64,000 nt of DNA from Agmasoma carcini (nom. nud.) (taxonomy: Eukaryota > Microsporidia > Thelohaniidae): contig JAOXFI010000006.1 of NCBI GenBank assembly GCA_029232285.1, positions 62,001 to 126,000 of the forward strand, in the 5' to 3' direction. The stretch's first letter is position 1, and every line of letters starts with the position of its first letter. The position numbers and the translations under genes are program-made. The notes under the pieces are model-generated. The model made no database searches and was not told the DNA's origin. It saw only the letters and a list, made by a program, of their open reading frames with translations. Shown here piece after piece: positions 57,741-64,000 of this stretch.

Positions 57741-58616
57741 ATGTTTTTTAATAGAAAGTCCAATATATTTGAAAGAATGTATAATTTTTCAAGTTCACCC
57801 ATAAATCAAAGACTTTCTAGTCTTTTTCCCTTTAAAACGAATAGAAAAGCCATGTTTAACAATTTGAATAAGTTTTTAGATCAAATTGTAAAGCATACCA
57901 TAAAACAAGATTTAGCACCGTTTTTGCCCCCTCCACATCACAATAAACCCACCTTTGTATTTGATTTTGATAAGTTGATGGTAAAGAAGAGATTTGAATT
58001 GTCTTATTTTGACTTTACAGTTAAGTTTCGTAATCACTACAATAGTTTCCTATTTAATATGGCCCAATATTATGAATTAATATCGTTATCTGAAGTATAT
58101 CCTGTAGAAGGAATAAGATGGGTTAATGAAGTAGATGAGTATGGTTGTATATCATATAGATTGTTCTTAGAAAAGAAGGAATATTTAAGGTTAGAACATT
58201 TGAATAGATCTAAAGAAAAGATTATAATATTTGATGAAGATCCTAAGTATTACTCTTCTGAGTTACAAGATAATGTGATAAGTCATAGAAGATGGGAAGG
58301 AGAGATTGATAGTAAGTTATTGGAATATTTATTGTTATTTACATCAAAAAGCTGGTCTTTTAAGGAAAATTATTTAAAATTGGTTATAAATCTGAAGGGG
58401 GTGTTAGATCATGAAAAATTAGAAAATTTATTGAGACGTGATTTTCTTATTTATAATTTCCCAATTAAATATTCATTTTCTAAGTATTTAGAGGATGGTA
58501 AAATATCTAAAATAAATAAATTTGAGAAGGCTAAAGTAGAGATGGATGCCATTGGAGGAGGTTCCAGTAAAATCAAAGATTTGTTATTCAATCTTTTTAA
58601 AGAATTTTTGTTTTAA
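57741..58616 (+). CDS. TIM50: TIM50-like mitochondrial/mitosomal import protein
   Basis: TIM50 is the inner-membrane receptor that hands preproteins to the translocase. In microsporidia it would act on mitosomes. The protein is 291 aa. Residues about 70-205 match the FCP1-homology domain of TIM50: PTFVFDFDKLMVKKRFE, FRNHYNSFLFNMAQYYELIS, then YGCISYRLFLEKKEY, and HRRWEGEIDSKLLEYLLLF, where TIM50 has RPWDGN.DD..L. The first acidic pair is DFDK rather than the phosphatase DxDxT, as expected for TIM50 and against a CTD phosphatase. A basic, hydroxylated N-terminus (MFFNRKSNIFERMYNFSSS) could act as a targeting region. A clear TM segment is not evident. Confidence 0.75.
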   Translation: MFFNRKSNIFERMYNFSSSPINQRLSSLFPFKTNRKAMFNNLNKFLDQIVKHTIKQDLAPFLPPPHHNKPTFVFDFDKLMVKKRFELSYFDFTVKFRNHYNSFLFNMAQYYELISLSEVYPVEGIRWVNEVDEYGCISYRLFLEKKEYLRLEHLNRSKEKIIIFDEDPKYYSSELQDNVISHRRWEGEIDSKLLEYLLLFTSKSWSFKENYLKLVINLKGVLDHEKLENLLRRDFLIYNFPIKYSFSKYLEDGKISKINKFEKAKVEMDAIGGGSSKIKDLLFNLFKEFLF

Positions 58617-58770
58617 ATAAAAAAATAATTTTAAAATTTAGTATATTTCGTTAGGGGGGTTATATTGCTTAATTAAGAAATATTTGTGTATAATATTGAA
58701 GTAACAACGTTGGTAGGATATGATGGTAACGTTTATGAGTTGATTATAAATATTAAAAATTAGACTAACT

Positions 58771-58983
58771 TTAATCAATGGTAGTTAATAAGACCCACAT
58801 AGAAGCAGAGGTACACGAGTTTTCAAATATGATAATATTATTATTTTTTAATCAATGGTAGTTAATAAGACCCACATAGAAGCAAAGGTACACGAGTTTT
58901 CAAATATGATAATATTATTATTTTTTAATCAATGGTAGTTAATAAGACCCACATAGAAGCAGAGGTACACGAGTTTTCAGATG
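58771..58983. repeat. 77-bp tandem repeat, ~2.8 copies
   Basis: Units begin TTAATCAATGGTAGTTAATA at 58771, 58848 and 58925 and are almost identical, so the duplication is recent. Confidence 0.95.
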
Positions 58984-58999
58984 TAGTAATATAAATTCA

Positions 59000-59430
59000 T
59001 TGGAATTAATTATATATACTAATATAGTAATATATTTATTTATCAATTTGTTACCTCTCCACTTATATTATACAAAGAATCTTAAAATATCAGTCAATCT
59101 AGAAAAATCAAACAACAATAAATAAAATATAGAAATGATCAACTAGAACATAGTGACTATATATTTATCATGCTTTGGTAAAGGAAATAGAAAATTTGGT
59201 TTATATTCCTTCTTAGATGGTGATAGTAATACTTTTATATCACGAATACTAACCAACTTAATCTTAAAGGGGTGATACTGCCCTGTCATTTGAAGAAGTG
59301 TTTGTCTATCAAAGGAAATTCAGTTTTTTGATTAAACATGCTATAGTTTAGTTAGTCAAAGTTTACATTTTGTATCAAATAATAAGATATTTTTCAAGAT
59401 TGATACGCTCTGCCACTATGGCAATATATT
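59000..59430 (-). repeat. Dispersed repeat R3, AT-drifted copy
   Basis: The reverse complement aligns with 62690-63140. Shared stretches are GATAGACARACAC, AAGNTGGTTAGTRTTCGT, TTACTRTCACCAT, TTTACCAAAGCA and TTAAGATTCTTTGTA. The copy has lost much of the GC content of its partner. Confidence 0.7.
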
Positions 59431-59499
59431 GTTATTATTATAGCTTAATAGGTAATGATGTAAATTGTATATATAACTTATAGATAAATATTGATCTAA

Positions 59500-60270
59500 A
59501 TTATAATATATTTAATTTTTTGGACTTGTGTGACTATTAAATAAAAAATGTATGATTTTAATTGCTTACATATATTTATATTATTTTATTGATGTTATTA
59601 GGTTACTAATATGACTTAATACAGCTTTTAATTGACACTACTGCGCTAAGAATGCAAATTATCTCGTTTTTAAAAAATATAACAAAAGCATCAACAAATT
59701 TAGGTTTAGGTCCTTAACTATCAATTGCACAAATTATAAGAAATGTTTTTATTTGGAATATATTTTTTTTCAATTATTTTAATATAACTTGAACTAAAAC
59801 AATAAATCATTGGATAAATGGTATTAAAAACCCCATAAATCTAATTCTGTTTAAATAAGTTAAGTGGGTTTATTCTAGTATTAGGATGAGAAGGAATAAT
59901 ATATCAGGTTTATGAAAGCTAATGAGGAATTCATAAGGAAATAATATCTAGATTTTTGTAATTGTGGATACATTATTTAAGACCATCTTGGATTTACCTA
60001 GAATACATGTTACAGTGCATTTCGTATAATAGAGAGACTGGTCAACGGTACAATAATTTATTCAATCAGTAAAGATCTTATCTTAGAATAAGTGAAAACT
60101 TGTGTTTGGTTCATAAATCAATAAATTATTTCCTTCATTTTGTTGATCCAAATATTATTTTTTCTTACCCAAAACTTTGAATGTTATCTTGTGAAATAAT
60201 GTACAAAGATAACATTATAAGAAGAATTTTTGATAACTTTGGTTTTGATCCACTTATTTAATAACCATCT
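59500..60270 (-). repeat. Dispersed repeat R1, copy B
   Basis: Same orientation as 30400-31180. On the minus strand it reads YCTVDQSLYYTKCTVTC and further short open stretches, which could be a decayed DDE transposase of the ISXO2 group. That reading is weak. Confidence 0.65.
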
Positions 60271-60378
60271 TGTCTATATTAAGGATAATCACTGTTGTTT
60301 ATATAAAATGTTATAACTTGAAAATATATAAAATAAAAAACAAATTATTATTATATAAAGGATCATCGGCTTGAGGGT

Positions 60379-60466
60379 TGTTAACGTTATCTAACGTATA
60401 TACCACAAGAACTAAACTTGGTTCACCTCGAAAAACATAAAAATTTTACATTGGTGTAAATTTATT
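60379..60466 (-). repeat. Dispersed repeat R2, copy B
   Basis: Inverted relative to 48331-48412. Confidence 0.75.
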
Positions 60467-60505
60467 CTTGATCTCTAAGTATAATATATCGTGTACCTTA
60501 CCAGG

Positions 60506-60535
60506 TAACAAGGGTAATTCCCAGTGCCCTTGTTA
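60506..60535. repeat. Inverted repeat TAACAAGGG / CCCTTGTTA
   Basis: A perfect 9-bp stem with a 12-base loop, 150 bp downstream of the pseudokinase stop. It could form a hairpin but lies next to repeat R2 and may belong to it. Confidence 0.6.
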
Positions 60536-60686
60536 TTACCCTCAAACCGGATCATCACTACTTATATATAATATTATGTCTTAACATTAAGTATAACAAT
60601 TGATTCAATATTTTATACATTGACAACTACAAAATAAATGAAAAATTATCAAAAAAGTCTTTATTTTCTATATTTCAAAATATTAA

Positions 60687-61658
60687 CTATAAGAAATTAA
60701 GTGGGTTGTATTTATGAAAGGTTTTTCCATATCCATCCTTTTTCTTTTCAATAAAATCAGATGTAAAGAGTGTGGAAAGTGAAGGACATTTGCTATAATC
60801 AATGTCTCCTTTAATGTTAGGCTTGATAGGCGGCTCAACAGCCTTATTCTCTAATTTATTCCAATCAACACCTCTAAAAAAGGCATGCTCTCTAATTCTT
60901 TTATCAATTTCATCAATAGATAATTTCATATTCGACATACTTAGAAGAAACCTAATAATATCAATGGAAAGCTCATCCATAGACTCAGGAAATTCGATAT
61001 TTATTCTATACATATCATACATTGTTCTATCAAGACTTTCACTACCAAATGGAGTGTATCCGCACAACATACGATATATTATAATACCTAAAGACCATAA
61101 ATCTCCGTATCTGGTAAAATCGTGCTTTTTTATATAATCAAGTGATGCATATTCAATATTTTCTTCTATTTCGGTATCTGTGATGTTCAAACAATTACAA
61201 AATTCAAAATCTAATTTTATATGACCATCCTCTCCAATATAAATATTCTCGGGTGATGGAAATGCATGTACTTGATTCTTTCTATGTAGATAATTTAAAC
61301 AAAGATAAATTTCAGCTGAATAAAATTTGACAAAATTGACATCAAGTTTTTTTGGAAAGATTTTGCTTTTGAGAGGTTTAATTGGAGCATATTCGGTTAC
61401 GTAGAAGAGTGTATCGAAGTCTTGGAAGGCGTGTATTTGATTTATGAGGAAGACATGACGTATTTTTGATCTTATTTTAAGTTCGTTAAAAACGACGTCT
61501 TCATCATTAGAATTTTGTACGATGTGTCTCTTTGGCATAGCTCTTAATTTAAATTTTGGCTTAGTATCGAGTATTGAGTCCACACATATGAGATATTCTT
61601 GATAAAACGATTCATTTCTGAGGAGTCTAACACATTTTATATCTTTTTTGTCAAACAT
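60687..61658 (-). CDS. AGC-family pseudokinase
   Basis: This 323-aa protein has the protein-kinase fold of the PKA/AGC type. C-lobe motifs are clear: GDLWSLGIIIYRMLCGYTPF, then HAFFRGVDWNKLENKAVEPP, which matches the PKA C-tail entry. The catalytic residues are lost. The glycine loop is absent, the VAIK lysine position reads R39 (KFKLRAM), HRDLKPEN is HAFPSPEN (131-138, catalytic Asp is Phe), and DFG is DFE (150-152). N138 and D150, the metal ligands, remain. It is therefore probably a scaffolding or allosteric pseudokinase. The ATG has AAAATTTTT 17 bases upstream. Confidence 0.88.
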   Translation of the reverse strand: MFDKKDIKCVRLLRNESFYQEYLICVDSILDTKPKFKLRAMPKRHIVQNSNDEDVVFNELKIRSKIRHVFLINQIHAFQDFDTLFYVTEYAPIKPLKSKIFPKKLDVNFVKFYSAEIYLCLNYLHRKNQVHAFPSPENIYIGEDGHIKLDFEFCNCLNITDTEIEENIEYASLDYIKKHDFTRYGDLWSLGIIIYRMLCGYTPFGSESLDRTMYDMYRINIEFPESMDELSIDIIRFLLSMSNMKLSIDEIDKRIREHAFFRGVDWNKLENKAVEPPIKPNIKGDIDYSKCPSLSTLFTSDFIEKKKDGYGKTFHKYNPLNFL

Positions 61659-61675
61659 TTATTTCGATGGAACAT

Positions 61676-61684
61676 AAAAATTTT
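61676..61684 (-). promoter_or_regulatory. AAAATTTTT motif upstream of the pseudokinase
   Basis: It lies 17 bases from the ATG on the minus strand. Confidence 0.3.
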
Positions 61685-61720
61685 GAAAATCTTCAGCATG
61701 GAGAAAGGAGAGTATATGAA

Positions 61721-61925
61721 GTGATATAGTTGAAAATATTTAAGTGATATAGTTGAAAATGAGTATGTTTGATGTATTATAGTTGAAAATGTGTATATTT
61801 GATGTATTATAGTTGAAAATGTGTATATTTGACATGTGATATAGTTGAAAATGAGAATGTTTGATGTATTATAGTTGAAAATGAGTAAGTGTTTGATATA
61901 TGATGTGTTATAATTGAAAATGATG
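61721..61925. repeat. 30-bp tandem array with ATAGTTGAAAATG core
   Basis: About seven units of ATAGTTGAAAATGNGTATNT followed by TTGATGTATT lie directly upstream of the pseudokinase gene, where its promoter should be. Confidence 0.9.
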
Positions 61926-62649
61926 TTTAATTATTTTAAAAAATTACAGTGACAGAATAATTAGATTAAATAAATAATATTTTAGTAAAATGATTGAATT
62001 TATTATTAAAACAATATAAAAAGTTTGAAAACGGAAATAATTTATAAATAAATTAAGCTTAGAACAATAATTACGAGATTTATAATTATTAAGCCTGTGA
62101 TCTAATACATAAAATCGTACATTATAATCAAAATATATAAATATATCAAATAAGAAGCATATTTCATGTTAAGTTATGTGTTTGTACTTGATTTACATCT
62201 TTGTATGTTATAATAATTGAATATCTGAAATATATCAAATATTTTTTTGTTTGTTATTAATATTTGAAAAATAATATTTTCAATAAAAAAGTTTATGTAT
62301 TTCATCATTTATATATTTCATAACAGATAAGAATTTTAAAATAAGTAAATAATGTTTTTTTCTATTTTAAAACCATAAACTTGTAAATATTTTTACTATC
62401 TCAGTAAATACTACAAAATTGGTATTTTTTAGTTCCTTTCACATATTTTATTTGTAAAAATATAAATCAAATCTACAATTGAAGTTGTATTTTATGGTAT
62501 TCCCTTAAAATTATTTTTAAATTGGTTAAGTTCATTGTTTTTAGATGTTAAACACTTAATAATGAAAATGTACTTTATTTTATATTAGATGATGCTTTAT
62601 TAAACCATAAGCTTTTCTTTTAAGATTGTAATTACCAGTAAAACCCAAT
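61926..62649. other. Gene-free AT-rich region
   Basis: No gene or repeat recognised. Confidence 0.4.
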
Positions 62650-63150
62650 TTCATATATTTTAAATGCTTAACTGCGATGAGTCCAGGCTTCACGTGGTGC
62701 AGAGTGATAATGTTGGGAACAACGACTATCAGAGTATGTGAAGGCTAAAGCATGGCCATGTGGGATATGGATAACCTGGTTTGCGGTCGATAGACAGACA
62801 CCCCTTCTCCATTGGCAGGGAAATGTCACTTCGGGATCTCAAAGATATAAGCTGGTTAGTGTTCGTAATAGCTTAAAGCCCAGCTACAATATAGTATGAT
62901 GTCTTTAAAGTCTTACTGTCACCATGGCAATCATGTTTTTCTACTGCCTTTTACCAAAGCACGAATAGTGTATGATCAATAATATCTGTTTTAGTCTCTT
63001 TTATATTTTATTACTGTTGATTGATTTAGTAGTTTTTATTTGCTGGTTCGGCTTTTCCCTTATGGTAAGCTTATTGATAATTAAGATTCTTTGTAGAAAA
63101 TGAGCGGAGAAGTTTCCAATCGATATACCTTATGTCTGATCAAGGATATT
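62650..63150 (+). repeat. Dispersed repeat R3, GC-rich copy (possible structured RNA origin)
   Basis: About 62670-62940 is strikingly GC-richer than its surroundings. It has potential local stems such as GTTG GGAA CAAC near 62713, with GATA/TATC outside it, and CTTCAC/GTGAAG enclosing both. No ORF explains it. A decayed inverted copy lies at 59000-59430, so it is repetitive. I find no match to tRNA, 5S, SRP, RNase P or spliceosomal RNA cores that I can recognise. It may be a SINE-like or LTR-like repeat. Confidence 0.6.
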
Positions 63151-63218
63151 GTACAATAAACTTTTATAAAATATTATCATTTCTTATATATGTTTAAATA
63201 AGCGCATTTAATGTATAT

Positions 63219-64000
63219 TTATTCATCACTAATACCTTCTACTTCCAATAATAAAGAATTGAAGTCTAAAATATCCTTAAAAAGGTTGTCCTCGTTAAAC
63301 GTCCTTTTAAGAACTTCTTTTATATTTTCATAAGCGTTAATACCAGGTTTAACAATAAAAAACTCAATTTTTAGATAATTAACTTGAAGTGATTGATCTT
63401 TAAGATTATGTTGTGGCTTGTCTTGTGATACAATCAGAGCATAATTATAATCATTAACAATATATTTTAAGCCTTTCTCTACTTCATTAGATGAAGGCAC
63501 ATCATCAATCAAATAAATAATATTATTATTTATTTTTTCAATATTGGTTGGTATTTCATACAATATTGAATTAAAAGTTCTACATAAGGCAAAATCTGCT
63601 GGTATTGGACAACCAATTTGAAATAATATTATGGAATGAGCAAGTGTTCTCAAATATGTTGTTTTTCCTGAACGATGAGGGCCTGTTAATATTGTTAGAG
63701 GAACTCTTTGACTCATGTAGACATTATTTGGTGTTGAACGTGGTACTAAAAGGGGGTACATGTTCTTTAAAGCTATTTTATCTGAAGCTTTAGGTATTGT
63801 AGTTAGATTTTGTGATGAAAACATACAAAAGCTAACACACATATCAATAATGCCTATGATATGAGCTACATCATTCAATAATAAAATTTCTTTTTTTACT
63901 AAACTTAATCTTTTGGTACAAATCCTACCAGCAATGTCTATAATTTGTTTGTATGTTTCTGTTAATTTGCTATTAGCATTCATTAAGTTTTTGGTTGTGT
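63219..64000 (-). CDS. MutS homologue, C-terminal part (MSH4-like?), cut by window edge
   Basis: The frame is open to the window end, so the visible 254 codons from an internal ATG at 63983 plus five codons beyond are only the C-terminal part of a larger protein (family about 750-900 aa). The end of the lever domain precedes an ATPase core with VPRSTPNNVYMSQ, then LTGPHRSGKTTYLRTLAHS and ILFQIGCPIPADFA, typical of MutS and closest in feel to MSH4. Walker B is altered: IIYLIDDVPSSNEVEKG, where the family has VVDELGRGTS..DG, with Glu replaced by Asp and the Gly-Arg-Gly loop lost. The region between A and B is also shortened. ATP hydrolysis may be weak or lost. Confidence 0.8.
   Translation of the reverse strand, partial: TTKNLMNANSKLTETYKQIIDIAGRICTKRLSLVKKEILLLNDVAHIIGIIDMCVSFCMFSSQNLTTIPKASDKIALKNMYPLLVPRSTPNNVYMSQRVPLTILTGPHRSGKTTYLRTLAHSIILFQIGCPIPADFALCRTFNSILYEIPTNIEKINNNIIYLIDDVPSSNEVEKGLKYIVNDYNYALIVSQDKPQHNLKDQSLQVNYLKIEFFIVKPGINAYENIKEVLKRTFNEDNLFKDILDFNSLLLEVEGISDE

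Noticed and set aside
62683..62700. GATGAGTCC as a hammerhead ribozyme core
   Set aside because: There is no matching CGAAA core with the required stem pairing nearby.
62680..62900. RNase P, RNase MRP or SRP RNA gene
   Set aside because: The GC content invited this, but I could not find the conserved P4 strands or the SRP helix-8 core in the right order, and the segment has a second copy at 59.0-59.4 kb.

Overview
The window looks like nuclear DNA of a microsporidian (intracellular fungal parasite) with an expanded, very AT-rich genome. The evidence is that the genes are intronless and single-exon, and many encode clearly shortened versions of fungal proteins: gamma-COP of 704 aa, a PRP31-like protein of 209 aa, N-myristoyltransferase of 346 aa and a dynein heavy chain of 3177 aa. 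Some short intergenic spaces are genuinely compact, with a convergent pair 20 bp apart and a co-oriented pair 43 bp apart. Long gene-free stretches hold decayed DNA transposons of the Merlin (IS1016/ISXO2-like) and Tc1/mariner types, both known from microsporidia. I cannot name the species.

Layout. 0-2.5 kb: Merlin-like transposase wreckage, one copy nested in another. 2.5-9.6 kb: a conserved hypothetical, UGP1, another Merlin relic, gamma-COP (SEC21) and a GDP-mannose transporter (VRG4-like). 9.6-14.4 kb: a large unidentified helical protein, a pentanucleotide array, a possible degenerate MCM-like protein, a small coiled-coil protein and a two-TM membrane protein. 14.8-24.3 kb: a dynein heavy chain carrying large in-frame simple-sequence insertions. 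24.6-29.4 kb: an Atm1-like ABC half-transporter and an importin-7/8-like karyopherin. 29.4-39.2 kb: repeats, a J-like protein and a transposon graveyard with a clean nested Tc1-like insertion. 39.2-47.7 kb: a second ABC half-transporter, NMT1, CCT7 and CFT1/CPSF160. 47.7-53.8 kb: a second graveyard with an IS630/mariner-like pseudogene, two nearly complete Tc1-like elements and an antisense fragment. 53.9-58.6 kb: a hypothetical protein, RFA1, PRP31-like, tRNA-Met(CAU) and TIM50-like. 58.6-64 kb: tandem and dispersed repeats, an AGC-type pseudokinase, a GC-rich repeat copy, and the C-terminal part of a MutS homologue cut by the window edge.

How the genes fit together. Most are core eukaryotic housekeeping functions: secretory traffic and glycosylation (SEC21, VRG4, UGP1, possibly the 626-aa protein), nuclear transport, mRNA 3' processing and splicing, protein folding and modification, replication and recombination (RFA1, the MutS homologue, perhaps the MCM-like protein), mitosome biology (TIM50-like, Atm1-like transporters) and transport along microtubules. 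There is no operon structure. A short AAAAAATTT-type motif lies directly upstream of many start codons.

No new multi-gene system is visible. The most interesting items are the empty-site evidence for a Tc1-like insertion inside a Merlin relic, two further Tc1-like elements with long terminal inverted repeats and intact TA duplications, a dynein with repeat insertions in its microtubule-binding tip and degenerate AAA2/AAA3 P-loops, several apparent pseudo-enzymes (a kinase, a J protein, an ABC ATPase without its H-loop His), and a two-copy repeat with a GC-rich, possibly structured core.
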